The notes under the pieces are model-generated. The model had not been told where the DNA came from. It did not search any database and was given only the letters and a program-made list of their open reading frames with translations. This document shows, piece by piece, positions 1-10,700 of a stretch of 35,196 nucleotides of DNA; within the stretch, counting starts at the first letter, position 1, and each line of letters opens with the position of its first letter. Location of the stretch: IMG/VR virus record IMGVR_UViG_3300046000_004657, positions 1-35,196 of that record; one strand, written 5' to 3'. The position numbers were made by a program, and so were the translations under genes. The DNA is from a virus.

Positions 1-254
1 TGGTTAATACGGCTCTATCAGAAGTTGGCGGCAGAACTTCCGAGGGTATTTCAAGCTTGCTTCCTAAAAGCGAGAACCCGTCACTGGTTGAAGAGTATTT
101 AAGTAAGGCGGCTCCTAATGTGGGGGCTCAATTGGTAACGGCGTTATTAACTGGTAACACAGGATCATTAGCGCCAATGGTCAGAAATTCTTTGTTAGGC
201 ACCGGCAAGAACATGGCGGCTAACAGGGTGTTTGGCTCATTAACTGGAGATTGA
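1..254 (+). CDS. Partial virion-region protein, C-terminal end only
   Basis: The frame is open from the window edge to TGA at 252-254, so the gene starts upstream; the TTG at 57 is not needed as a start. About 83 residues are visible. They are rich in Ala, Gly, Leu, Ser and Asn, with an amphipathic stretch near the end. I do not recognise the family. It sits one base before the next rightward gene (TGA, T, ATG), so the two are almost certainly cotranscribed in the late virion operon. A structural or ejected protein is inferred only from position. Confidence 0.75.
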   Translation, partial: VNTALSEVGGRTSEGISSLLPKSENPSLVEEYLSKAAPNVGAQLVTALLTGNTGSLAPMVRNSLLGTGKNMAANRVFGSLTGD

Positions 255-255
255 T

Positions 256-2163
256 ATGGGTGAAGAATTTGATTTTGGTAGCCTAGACGCTGGCGAAGGT
301 GCTTTTGATATTTCTAGTTTACTGGGCGGTGACAGTGGGATTGACTTTGGGTCTTTAGATGCTGGCCCCGGCGCCATGGATCTGTCCGGCCTTGAGGGCA
401 TTGACCTATCTGCTTTAGTGGGTGGCGATAGTGGGATTGACTTATCTGGCATAGATTTAGGCCCAGAAGCTTTTGATATTGCCAGCTTGTTGGGTGGTGA
501 TACGGATGAGTTAAGCCGTAGCATTGGCTCAAAAAGAGTCAACCTTGATGAGTATGAAAAAAATCTCCTAGGCCCCGGTGACTTTGATCAAGCAGCTCCT
601 CCAGCAAATATTGCAGAGCTTTTGACTTCAATGAACCCTAGTTCAGCTGAGAATCTTGCAGCTACAGACTTTAATGCTTTGTATAACGAAGGCTTAACGG
701 ATGAGCAAATTGCTAACCGTGAAAAGCAAATGGACTTTTACAAGGATAAAACCCAAGACTTTGGTGGCGCTGATGTGATGCAGTACTTTGACGAGTACGA
801 TAAAAATATGACCGACATCATGCAGAACAAGGGCGGGTTTACCAGCCAGTGGCAAGATGTTGGCGGCAACAAGGTCATGATCAATGATGACCCTAATGGC
901 GGCAGTACAGCTACAGTTTATAACCCAACCACTGAAAAAACATCGTATTTAAACGAAGCTCAGACCCAAGCGTTAATTGCTAACGGAACCCTTAATACTA
1001 AAGGTTCTGGTTATGTGACTGCTACAGGCGGAACTGGTAATGTTCAGGGTGGCGGTAGAACGTTCTTTAATAATGATGGTACTAAAACAGTTATCACCAC
1101 AGACGGTAAAGTTCTTAAAGTTGACGGGGATGGCAAGGTAACAGACACCGGTAAAAAAGTAGACGTTAACAACGAGAAAGAAATTGTCAAGACTTGCCCA
1201 TCACCAGAGATGTTGATTCTTTTGTCTAACGGCGAGCAACGTATGGCCGGCGATCTGCAAGTTGGCGATGAAGTTAAGACCCAGCATGAGACAACCATGG
1301 AGTGGGGTAACTTCAAAGTTACTCACGCCGAGATCATTCCTAATGCTAAACGTTTAAACATTAAGCTGGATGGTAAAGACTTTATCTGTAGCGTAGACCA
1401 CAAGTTTTACAAAGACCAGTCATGGGTTGACGCCAAAGACATTAAAGTTGGTGATGTTCTAAGCGATAAAGTTGTTACCGAAGTTTCGGAGCACCCTACT
1501 GGTGATGTGGTTCAGATCACTGTTGATGACGCTCACACATATATCTGCGAAGGTGTATTGAGCCACAACAAATCACCCGTACCTAAGACGCCAGTAACAC
1601 CAACCACGCCAAAAACTCCAACCACGCCAACTGGCAAAAAAGACAACAACAATATGCTTATGGCGTTGTTGGCTTTGATGGCCATGATGAACAAAGGTGG
1701 CGGTAGCTCTACGGGCTCTGGTGGCAAGATTCCATCTTTACAGGCCAATCGTACACAGCTTCCGTATGGAGCAATCTCTGGTTCTAAAGCTCGTCCCGGA
1801 GCTGGTGGTGTGGATTACTTCTCACCTACCACCTACACCCAGAAGGCCGCAGGCGGTGGAATGATGTACGGCGGTGGTGGTATCTCTGATCTGGGTGGTT
1901 ACTCGGATGGCGGTCGGCTACTCAAAGGCCCCGGTGATGGTGTATCAGACTCAATTCCTGCGACAATCGGAGGTAAACAACCAGCCCGCTTGGCAACAGG
2001 TGAGTTTGTTGTACCGGCAAGAATCGTGTCTGAACTAGGCAACGGCTCTACAGAGGCAGGCGCTAAGAAGCTTTATGCCATGATGGATCGCGTCCAGAAG
2101 GCGCGCCGCAAGACTAAAAACGTAGCTGCTGATACAAAAGCACACAAATACTTACCCGCTTAA
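256..2163 (+). CDS. Virion-associated protein with internal Hint (intein-like) domain
   Basis: 635 aa. Residues 5-82 hold about three imperfect repeats of a Gly/Asp/Leu/Ser-rich unit (GSLDAGxGAFDISSLLGGD type). Residues 314-438 form a Hint domain: Cys314 opens block A (TCPSPEMLILLSNGE), GDLQVGDEV follows, CSVDHKFY resembles block B, and it ends with DAHTYICEGVLSHN. Residue +1 after Asn438 is Lys, not Cys, Ser or Thr, so it looks like a bacterial intein-like (BIL) domain rather than a classical intein. There is no homing endonuclease. After a Pro/Thr linker and a Met-rich hydrophobic patch (about 455-475), the Gly-rich C-terminus has GPGDGVSDSIPATIGGK and LATGEFVVPA, motifs I recall from phage virion-region proteins. 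A processed virion protein is inferred. Confidence 0.8.
   Translation: MGEEFDFGSLDAGEGAFDISSLLGGDSGIDFGSLDAGPGAMDLSGLEGIDLSALVGGDSGIDLSGIDLGPEAFDIASLLGGDTDELSRSIGSKRVNLDEYEKNLLGPGDFDQAAPPANIAELLTSMNPSSAENLAATDFNALYNEGLTDEQIANREKQMDFYKDKTQDFGGADVMQYFDEYDKNMTDIMQNKGGFTSQWQDVGGNKVMINDDPNGGSTATVYNPTTEKTSYLNEAQTQALIANGTLNTKGSGYVTATGGTGNVQGGGRTFFNNDGTKTVITTDGKVLKVDGDGKVTDTGKKVDVNNEKEIVKTCPSPEMLILLSNGEQRMAGDLQVGDEVKTQHETTMEWGNFKVTHAEIIPNAKRLNIKLDGKDFICSVDHKFYKDQSWVDAKDIKVGDVLSDKVVTEVSEHPTGDVVQITVDDAHTYICEGVLSHNKSPVPKTPVTPTTPKTPTTPTGKKDNNNMLMALLALMAMMNKGGGSSTGSGGKIPSLQANRTQLPYGAISGSKARPGAGGVDYFSPTTYTQKAAGGGMMYGGGGISDLGGYSDGGRLLKGPGDGVSDSIPATIGGKQPARLATGEFVVPARIVSELGNGSTEAGAKKLYAMMDRVQKARRKTKNVAADTKAHKYLPA
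268..501 (+). repeat. Tandem degenerate protein repeat (about three units)
   Basis: Residues 5-28, 29-60 and 61-82 of the Hint protein each contain a (G)IDxGSLDxGPxAxDxSSLLGGDSG-like pattern. The nucleotide copies are diverged but still alignable, for example the two GATAGTGGGATTGACTT / GACAGTGGGATTGACTT segments. The repeat is acidic and Gly/Ser-rich, probably flexible. Confidence 0.65.
1195..1569 (+). other. Hint / BIL-like autoprocessing domain
   Basis: This codes for residues 314-438 of the 635-aa protein, about 125 aa, the size of a mini-Hint module. Visible hallmarks are the N-terminal Cys, the VGDEV turn, a block-B-like VDH, the paired DIKVGDVL strand, block F (DDAHTYICEGVL) and the terminal His-Asn. 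In Hint families the first Cys makes the N-S acyl shift and the terminal His-Asn drives Asn cyclisation. A Lys at +1 argues against normal splicing and for N- or C-terminal cleavage. This is inference from motif order; no activity can be shown here. Confidence 0.75.
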
Positions 2164-2172
2164 GGAGCTGTT

Positions 2173-3153
2173 ATGGCCGGAGAAACCCTACCCACAGGAT
2201 CGACAAACACCCAAGGCCTAGCCGACTGGGCTTCGCCGTACATCACTAACTACTTAGGACAGGCTCAAGCCCTATCCCAGTCGCCCTATCAGACCTACCA
2301 AGGGCCACTGACAGCTGGTGCATCCAACCTACAGAACACGGCGTTCCAAGGTCTTGGTTCTTTGACTGTCCCATCTAGCATTGGAACAGCCGCTGATACA
2401 GCTGGCGCTATTGGCACAGCAGCTCAAGGTCTAAACTACACACCTACGACTCAATCGTTCGATGCCACTCAAGCTCAGAACTACATGAACCCGTATCTGC
2501 AGGCTTCACTTAATCCTCAATTGGATGAAGCTCGCCGTCAGTCACAGATTACCCAGCAGCAAAACGCCGCCAAGATGACTCAAGCCGGTGGGTTTGGTGG
2601 TAGCCGTCAAGCAATCCTTGATGCAGAGACGCAGCGTAACCTTGCCAACACACAAGCTAACATTACTGGCCAAGGCTACAGCAGCGCATTTAACAATGCA
2701 CAACAGCAGTTTAACGCTGACCAGCAACGCAAAATGCAAGAAGCTCAGTATGGTGCTGGCTTTGGCTTGCAAGGCCTACAGACGGGCTTACAGGCGGCTC
2801 AAGCTCAAGGTAACTTAGGCAATATTGCGAACCAAGCAAGTCTCAGCAATCTGCAACAACAGCTTGCAGGCGGAGCACAAGAGCGCGGCATTACTGCTGA
2901 AGGCGTGGCTGCTGATCTGGCTGAGTTTGAAAAGCAACGTCAGTATCCATATCAGCAAGTACAGTTCCAGCGTGACATGATCTCAGGTCTACCCACTGGT
3001 GCAGTCACTAATACGCCCGGCCAGATGTCTGGGATTGGCTCACTATTATCAGTACTAGGCGGTGGCACAGCGGCGGCTTCTGCATTAGGATACAAAAACG
3101 TAGGCGAATTATTGACCAGCCTCGGTCTTGATTTAGGACAGAAGACATCATGA
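2173..3153 (+). CDS. Phage structural protein, Gln/Ala-rich
   Basis: 326 aa, starting at ATG after an AAGGAG Shine-Dalgarno just past the previous stop. The N-terminal third is Ser/Thr/Gly-rich. Around residues 103-150 it has YMNPYLQ, LDEARRQ and AGGFGGSRQAI, a pattern I recall from a conserved phage family near internal virion proteins. Residues about 120-260 are strongly Gln/Ala/Asn-rich and probably helical. There is no signal peptide or catalytic motif. Its stop overlaps the next start (ATGA), showing translational coupling. A virion or ejection-complex component is inferred from context and composition. Confidence 0.7.
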   Translation: MAGETLPTGSTNTQGLADWASPYITNYLGQAQALSQSPYQTYQGPLTAGASNLQNTAFQGLGSLTVPSSIGTAADTAGAIGTAAQGLNYTPTTQSFDATQAQNYMNPYLQASLNPQLDEARRQSQITQQQNAAKMTQAGGFGGSRQAILDAETQRNLANTQANITGQGYSSAFNNAQQQFNADQQRKMQEAQYGAGFGLQGLQTGLQAAQAQGNLGNIANQASLSNLQQQLAGGAQERGITAEGVAADLAEFEKQRQYPYQQVQFQRDMISGLPTGAVTNTPGQMSGIGSLLSVLGGGTAAASALGYKNVGELLTSLGLDLGQKTS

Positions 3154-4709
3154 ATCTCATTCAAATCCAAGAGCACTTAAAAGATCTGCCAACACCGGCG
3201 ATCATGGCTTACGCTAATGGGCAGAACCCGCAGGTTCCCCCGTACATGGCTCTTGGCGAAATGAACCGCCGAAAGTCTATGGAGCAACGTGCAGCTCAAG
3301 CACCTGACTCTTCTGTTAAAGAGAAGCTTGAGAGCGAGCTCAACCAGCAGATTGCTTTACCCGGCGTTGGTCAGGGTATGAACATGAGGATGAATCCTGC
3401 AGGGATGCCCCGTCCTATGCCTGCCGTACAACCCCAGATGGCTCCTCAGATGCGGCCTATGCAAGTTCAACCGGCAGCCCGGCCTACACCTCCCCAGCAA
3501 ATGTCCCAGCCCGGGTCTATCCCAGCGGGAGCTCCGGGAATGGCGGGAGGTGGACTAGCTAATCTGCCTATCAGCAATCGTATGTTTAACTACGCGCCCG
3601 GCGGTATTGTGGCGTTTGCCGGCCCTGATGATCAATTGGTTTTACCTCCCGGTGAATCTGTATCGGGCACATACACTGATGAACAGAATCCAAACAAATT
3701 ACCAGTAGGTTTGGCCAATAAAATTCTGACTGATCGTTTACAAGGTAATGTTAATTTAGCAGAACCAGTTAGCAGGGATCAAGTACGCGCTGAAGTTTTG
3801 GCCAAGAACCCACAGCTTGCCGCCATCATTGATAAATTACCGGGCGACACACTAACTAAGTTAGCCGCCCAGCTTGAACAGCAGAATCTAGCCCAGCGTT
3901 CTAAGTTCCAAGAGGGCGAAGGCCGGCAAGGTCTTGCCGCTTTGTCACAGGCTTTGATTGCCGCTGGTGAAGCTACCCGTGGCCAGAAGGGCATGGGAGG
4001 CATTGGAGCCGCTTTTGGTGGCTTTGGTAAGACTTATAACGCCGCTACTGCCGCACAAGCAGAACGCGCCGCTAAACAGCAAGCCTTAGAACGCGCCCAG
4101 ACCATCGAGACAATGAAGCTCCAAGCGGATATTGAGCAGATGCAACGTGCGTTTGCTGAAGGCCGTGTTGATGAAGCCATGAAGCTCAAAGAGCAGGTCA
4201 ATGCCCGTACAGCCAAGATTGAAGAGATCAAAGGTACAGCGGCTAAAGATGTTCTTACCCAGTCTATGACTCAACAGCAACGTGATGAGCAAGTTCGCCA
4301 CAATAAAGCGGTTGAAGATTATCAGAGACAACAACAGGCGATTGCGGCTGAACGTGCCAAGTACGAGCGTGAGAACCGTCCATCTAAAGACGAGAAGACA
4401 ATGCTAGCGGTGATGGGTAGACTGAACGCTGATCCTCAATACAAAGCATTGTTGAAACGTCAGACCGAATTTAATCCTGCCGATCCTGAGTTTGATGCTA
4501 TTCAAAATGTGTTGGATTCAATTAGGAATGCGGCGTTTACTGATGCAAAATTAACAGCACCAACGCCACGGGAGCGTTTAAAATCTATTGTAAAGCCTGA
4601 AGATACACGCAGCTTTTATGAGAAAATTGCACCGGAGTTTATGGGTGGTAAAACGGCTTCAGCAAGCGGAGCCCCGCAATTGCCACCGGGCTTTGTCCTC
4701 GATAAATAA
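3150..4709 (+). CDS. Probable internal virion protein with coiled coil
   Basis: 519 aa, starting within the previous stop (ATGA). The N-terminus has MAYANGQNPQVPPYMALGE, followed by a Met/Pro/Gln-rich disordered stretch (about residues 75-135). A short NYAPGGIVAFA segment follows, then a long Ala/Gln/Glu/Lys-rich helical region (about 230-420) typical of coiled coils. No enzyme motif is visible. Position between the structural genes and the giant polyvalent gene suggests a core or ejected protein; this is inference. Confidence 0.7.
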   Translation: MNLIQIQEHLKDLPTPAIMAYANGQNPQVPPYMALGEMNRRKSMEQRAAQAPDSSVKEKLESELNQQIALPGVGQGMNMRMNPAGMPRPMPAVQPQMAPQMRPMQVQPAARPTPPQQMSQPGSIPAGAPGMAGGGLANLPISNRMFNYAPGGIVAFAGPDDQLVLPPGESVSGTYTDEQNPNKLPVGLANKILTDRLQGNVNLAEPVSRDQVRAEVLAKNPQLAAIIDKLPGDTLTKLAAQLEQQNLAQRSKFQEGEGRQGLAALSQALIAAGEATRGQKGMGGIGAAFGGFGKTYNAATAAQAERAAKQQALERAQTIETMKLQADIEQMQRAFAEGRVDEAMKLKEQVNARTAKIEEIKGTAAKDVLTQSMTQQQRDEQVRHNKAVEDYQRQQQAIAAERAKYERENRPSKDEKTMLAVMGRLNADPQYKALLKRQTEFNPADPEFDAIQNVLDSIRNAAFTDAKLTAPTPRERLKSIVKPEDTRSFYEKIAPEFMGGKTASASGAPQLPPGFVLDK

Positions 4710-4723
4710 TTTAGGATTTTATT

Positions 4724-7700
4724 ATGCAACGTGCCGTCAATCCTCAAACTGGGGAGGTGTTGTTTCTTGTTGACAATCAATGGACTCCTCCAGCACAAAC
4801 AGCTAAAAATGACGCAGGGGATACGGCATATCTAGTAAATAATCAATGGCAAGTTGTAAAAAACGCTCGTCTTCCAGAACCAATTCTCTCTCCTGAAGAG
4901 CAGGTAATGGGTGCTATTGGTGCGCCATCAGAAGGCCTTGCATCGCTCCAGAAACCTGGAGTACCCAAGCCCCCATCAGAGCTGGCTATGGGCGAAGAGC
5001 TTGGCAAAGGTGCTGGCGCTGGCGTAATCGGTCTGAAGTCCATGTGGGAAAACGTTGGCCTGATGAAAGACATCGGTGCCATGAGTACCGTCCAACAGCG
5101 TCAAGACCTCTTCAATAAGATTGAAACAGGCCAGATCACAAGCCCAGATCAACTGCGTGGTTTAGATCAAACCAGTGGTCTAGGACGCGCTTACCTTGTG
5201 TCTGACCCCGCCACTCGCGAAAAATTACGTGAACGTAATGTAGGCGAGATTGGCCGCCGTACAGATTTTGTCAAAGCGGCTATGACTACTGTTGATCAGT
5301 ACCAAAAAGACGCCCAGAAGTACCAAGGACGTACAACAGACTTGACAGATGTTGAAGGCGTCAAAGACTTTGCCAACTGGCTGTCCTACAACGTAGGCTC
5401 TGGTGCTGTTCAGTTAGCTCCTCTTATGCTTGCCGCCGTTACTACGGGTGGTGCTGGTGTTGCTTTGCTTGGTACAAGTATGGGCACTGGCGAAGCTATA
5501 GGCAACCGACTAGAGTTCTTACAAGAGAAGATCAAGAGTGCACCGGAGCTCACGCCCAATGAACGTGCGGCTATGGTTATTGACTACGTTAAGAAGACTG
5601 GCGATACATCACTGGCCGTTGGTATTGTTAGCGGTGCTTTGGATTCAGTGTTAGGCCCAGCGGCAACCTTGGCCAAGCGCGGTCTGGGTGAAGTCGTTAA
5701 GGGCGAGACTCGTAAGGAAGCACTTAAAGCCGGCGTTAAAGAAATCCCCAAAGGGATGGGTCAAGAGTTTATTACTGGTGGAGCTCAAGAGGCTACCCAG
5801 CTTGGTGGTGCTTTAGCTGAAAAAGAGATTGATGAGTTCTTAACAAAAGAGAATGCTAAGAAGATCCTAAATGCCGCTGCAGCCGAAGCCGCCGGTTCAC
5901 TTGCTGGTGGTGCCGCCACTACGGGAGCCCGTGTCTATGGTGCTGATAGGGCAATTAGGGCAAAAGAAAAGCGAGATGCAGAGATCCAAGCACTTCAAGG
6001 GCAGATGTCTCAGCTTGATGACCTTCTTAAGACTGTATACGAAGGCCCACCTTCTGCTGAACCCACTGCCGCCGCACCTACTCCAGCTCCTGCGCCTGTT
6101 GCCCCAGAGGCTGGTATTGCTGGGCTAATGCCAGAAGCCGCGCCAGTTAAACAGCCTGCCGCCCCTGTGGCCGAAGAGGATCAGCCAGCTCAAGATTTAG
6201 ATGCCATGCTTAAAGAAGTGCTGGCCGCAACGGGCACTGATATTATCACTGATAATATGCCCAAGACACCAGCGGTAGAGCTTGACCAAGCGCAAGTTAC
6301 AGCAATGTCAGATGAGCAATTACAGGCTCAAGTCAAGAACATCAATCTGCGGGACAGGGAATACGAGCTCGTAAAGGCAGAGTTAGAAAGCCGTCAAGCA
6401 CAGCCACCATCTACTGAGCTAATCAAAGAGGTTCTGCCAGAACTAAAGTTGTCAGATAAGTTTGGAACTTTACCTGTTGGTGAATACAGCGTACAAGGTA
6501 CGTTTGAGCAAGATGGCCGTAAGTGGCAAGTTGAGTCTTTAGGTAGATCGGGTGATGGTTTGGTCGCTCAAACCGTTGACAAAGGCGAACCTGTGCGCAG
6601 AGCCTTCCGATTTGAAGAGCCTGTCAATCCTAAGATTCAAGAGTTGTTGGAGATAAACAATCAGCTGGCGAAGGCTGGTAAGGCCAAAGAAACAACTTAC
6701 GACAAATTAAACGAGATGCTCAAAGAAAAGGCATCTTTTGGTCGTGGTTCTGTAGATGAGTTTATCGACAGAAGCATTACTCATGGCAAAGAAATGCTTG
6801 CTAAACAGAAGCCAGCGGCCAAGCCAGCCGCGCCAGCTGTCAATCCTAAAGTTCAAGAGTTTTTGGAGCTGGAGAACCAGAGCCGCGAAAACAGAAAACT
6901 AAAGCCATTGACCTATGAGCAAGCGCTTAAAGCAATTAATGAAGATGTTGAAAACGATATGGAGTTTGGTGACTTTAATACATCCGCAAAGAGGATGGTT
7001 GAAGAAGCTAGAGGCCGACTGGAATACGATGCGGAAATAACAGCTCCATCGTCTACAGTTAACATTTCCAAGACCGGAGAAGCTTTAAGAAACAAACCCT
7101 TTGTACCTGATGAGCTAGATAAAAAAGCCATTGAAATCTACAAAAAGATTAAAGCGGCCAATCCTGAAGCTGATCTTGAAAAAGAATTAAAGAATCCTAA
7201 TTACCGACACCCAGTTGAAGAGGTGGCTAATAGCAAAGGCATCAAGATTGGTGACTTAGTTTATGAGAAAGGTGATCCAGAACCTAAAATTGCAATTAGT
7301 GTTGGTAAAAACGATGTCCAACTAATTGACCAGAACACCGGCAATAGTGGCTTTGAGAACATTGACCTTGTTAGTAAGGAGCCGATTCCCTACGACTACA
7401 ATTTTAACTTTGGCTATGGCGAGATCAACGTCAATGTTAATGAGTGGAACAACAACAAGAACCAATGGCAGTTTAGTATGTATGGCCCAGGTGCCAGTGA
7501 AACTGGTTTTCGTTCTGAGTTGGGCGTTTATTTTAAAGGTACGCCCGGAACAAAAGCATTTGATGACTTTGTTGAATCAATTGTTAGCAGAAGTACGGCA
7601 GACCGCCCTCAACAGATAGCTAAAGAAAAGAAAGAAGCCGAAAAGAACATGACTCCTGAACAGCGCAAACAGCGCAAGGAGCAAGAATCAGCGGCTGATA

Positions 7701-10700
7701 AAGAACGCCTAGCAAAAGAGTCTGCTGAGTCTGATGAAAGAGTTAAAGCTAGGAATGAGCTGCTGGGTGAAATTCAGGAGCACATGAAGAAAAACAAGAT
7801 TGGCATTTACTCGCCAATGCCTTCGCTAAAGACAGCGATGGAGACAATCGAAAAGCTCAAGAAGGGTAACAAGACTGACCCCAGAGCTGAAGGCTGGATG
7901 AAAGGTCAAGGCATCATTTGGACGCCTGAAAAGAATCCGCAGTTCACCCGTATGGGTAAGCGGTTTGTGCAAGAGGTGTACAAACTTAACCAGAAGTTGA
8001 CTGAAGAGCAACGTGCTTCTGGCACTGAGGACGCTACTGTCCTTAAGGCCGCTGTAGACAAAGCCAATGCCATCACTGATAAAGAGCGTAAGAAGGCTAT
8101 TGCTGACAAGCAGAAGGCCATTGAAGCTCAGAACATTGACAAAGCCAAGATAGAGCAAGCTGACCAAGACATTGAAAAAGCCTTGGGTGACTTGGCTATG
8201 CTGATTACAAAGGGCACACGCCTGAACATGATGCCAGAGGATGAGCAAAAGCTCATGCCTATCCTGACTACATTGATGGATGCGTCATTCCGCAAGGGCT
8301 ACTACAAGTTCAAGGAAGCCGCCCGTTATGTAATGGATCTGATCCGTTCACAGCTGGGTCATGACTTTGCCGATGAGATTACTTTGGATCAGCTCCAAGG
8401 TGCATACATTGGTATGGCCGGTAGATACCAAGACCAAGGCGCAAGCTCCAAGAAAGAAGTAATTGCTATTGAGTCTTTGTCAGAAATTGACGAAGTTGCC
8501 GATGAGGCAGTAGCAGAGGGAGCTGGCGGGATGGATATTAACGATCCGTCTGACAAGTTTGAAGTAGCTCAGAACATTGCTCAGTTCTTTATTAACAATG
8601 GTGACTTCCGAGACATCACAGAAGCTCGCAAGATGATTTCCGAGATGACTGGCCAAGACATTAAGGCTGGCACTCGGGAATCTAAGATGACTGACGAAGC
8701 CATTGAGGCTGGTGTAGTTATGGCCGCGCGCAACATTGTTGATGCTGGCCGTCAAGACAAGCTCACTAGCGCACAGATTTTTGACCAGTTGGTTGACCTT
8801 TATGATCGCCAGCCAAACCTAAGTGGCCGTAGTTCCACCAGTGTGGCCGAGCAAGCCTACTCTACCCCTGCTCCGTTGGCTTATGTAGCCTCTGAGCTGG
8901 CTGGTATCAACAAGAAAACAGCCGTATACGAGCCTGCAGCTGGTAACGGGATGCTATTAATTGGTGCTTCTGAAAACAACATCATTGCCAATGAGTTAAA
9001 CCCAGACCGATTTGAGATGCTGTCACGCATTTTGGAAGGCTCTGAGATTGGCAACGAGAACGCGCTTGACTCTAATGTTAAGGGTGCTGACTTTGATGTC
9101 GTGATTGAGAATCCACCTTTTGGTAAAGCTGGAAACATTAGCGACATCGACCACGCTATTGCTATGCACTCCCTTGAGGGTATGAAGGAAGATGGCCGTG
9201 CTGTCTTGATCTTGGGTGGTGTTCAGGCCAATACAGAGGAAGGCCGCCGTGAGGGCTATCGCGGTAAGGCTAAACGGGAGTTCTACTACAACCTCTATAA
9301 CAAATACAACGTTGTTGACCACTTCACAGCTGGCGGCAATATGTATGCAAAGCAGGGCACAACATACCCTGTGGACGTCATTGTCATTGATGGTTTAGGC
9401 AAATCGCAGCGTGACTTACCGGCGGCAGATCTGCCCCAGTTGATTACATCCTACGAACAATTGAAGGAGAAACTAAATGATCGCATGGTATCCAGAGGAG
9501 ATCGTGGCACCGCCAGAGCTGACATCGGTGAGGGTGCCGAAGGGGGAGTTGAGCCAGAAGGAGTGGATCGAGGCACTGTCGGACAGGGTGAACAGCCTAG
9601 TGGAGAAAGAGGAAGACCCACTGGAGATGGCGAACGAGGCGTGTCGGAAGCTGAGTCTGCCCGAGGTGGACAGCGCGAACCAAGCGGGGGACGCACTGGT
9701 GAAGTACAACCTAGACCTACTGACGAATCTGAACGTGATGCAGAAGGAAGACCTGTTTCCGGCACAGGTAAACGAGGAGAAGCCGGCGGCAAGGCAGGCG
9801 CTGAAGGACGTAAGCCTAGCGAACTGGGTGGAGTTAGCGTTGTCTCAGGTGAGCGTGTCGGATCTGGATTAACAGAGCGCAGAGGATTAGAAACAGAAAC
9901 TGGAAATCAGGTTACATATCAACCTTTCTCCAAGGGTACTTCTGTTGGTACGCTCATGCCAAAAGCAATGGCACAAGCAATACGCGATTCTTTGCAAAAA
10001 CTTGCTAATGAAGTTGGCGATATAGATGCTTATGTAGCAGACTCTCTCAACACAGATGAGCAATCGCTGTTTGAAAATTATTCAGCGGAACAGATTGATG
10101 CTTTGGCTTTGTCAATCAATAACGCCGAAGCTGGTAAAGGTTTCATTATTGGAGATCAAACCGGGATTGGTAAAGGCCGTGTAGTCGCTGGAATGATCAA
10201 GTACGCGCTTGAGAGTGGAAAGATCCCAATCTTTGTAACCGAAAAACCAAACCTTTATTCAGACATGATGAGGGATTTGGATGATATTGGAATGACTGAT
10301 GAGTTGAGTTTGGACACAGCCAAGCCCAAGATCTTCATGACTAACAGTGGTGAGTCAGTTCCTTATACTTTGATTCGCACTGTCAAAGGCGAGCCAGTTG
10401 AAAACAACCTGACGCTCAAGCCAGTCAAGTCTTCTGGACTAGACGAAGTTATGAAGCAGATGGTTAAGAATGACAGTTTAGGTAACTACAAGGTTATCTT
10501 TACAACATACAGCCAGCTGCAGAGCGTCAAAGGCAAACCCACAGAGCGTCAAAACTTTATCAAGCACTTTGGTGCTGGTAACTACATGATCTTTGACGAG
10601 AGCCACAACGCTGGTGGAGCTGGTGCCGATATTTCTCAAGCCGCAAAAGATGCGGGCATTACTGTTGGCATGGGTAGGGCTGGGTTTGTTCGTGAGTTGG

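Noticed and set aside
5871-6128. 85-codon ORF inside the giant gene
   Set aside because: Translation is Leu/Pro low complexity arising from the Ala/Pro linker in another frame; no ribosome site.
7326-7619. 97-codon ORF in another frame of the giant gene
   Set aside because: No ribosome site and a Thr/Leu/Met-biased translation typical of a shadow frame.
9451-9792. 113-codon antisense ORF opposite the nested gene
   Set aside because: Pro/Ser/Arg low complexity, expected opposite a Gly/Glu-rich frame without stops.
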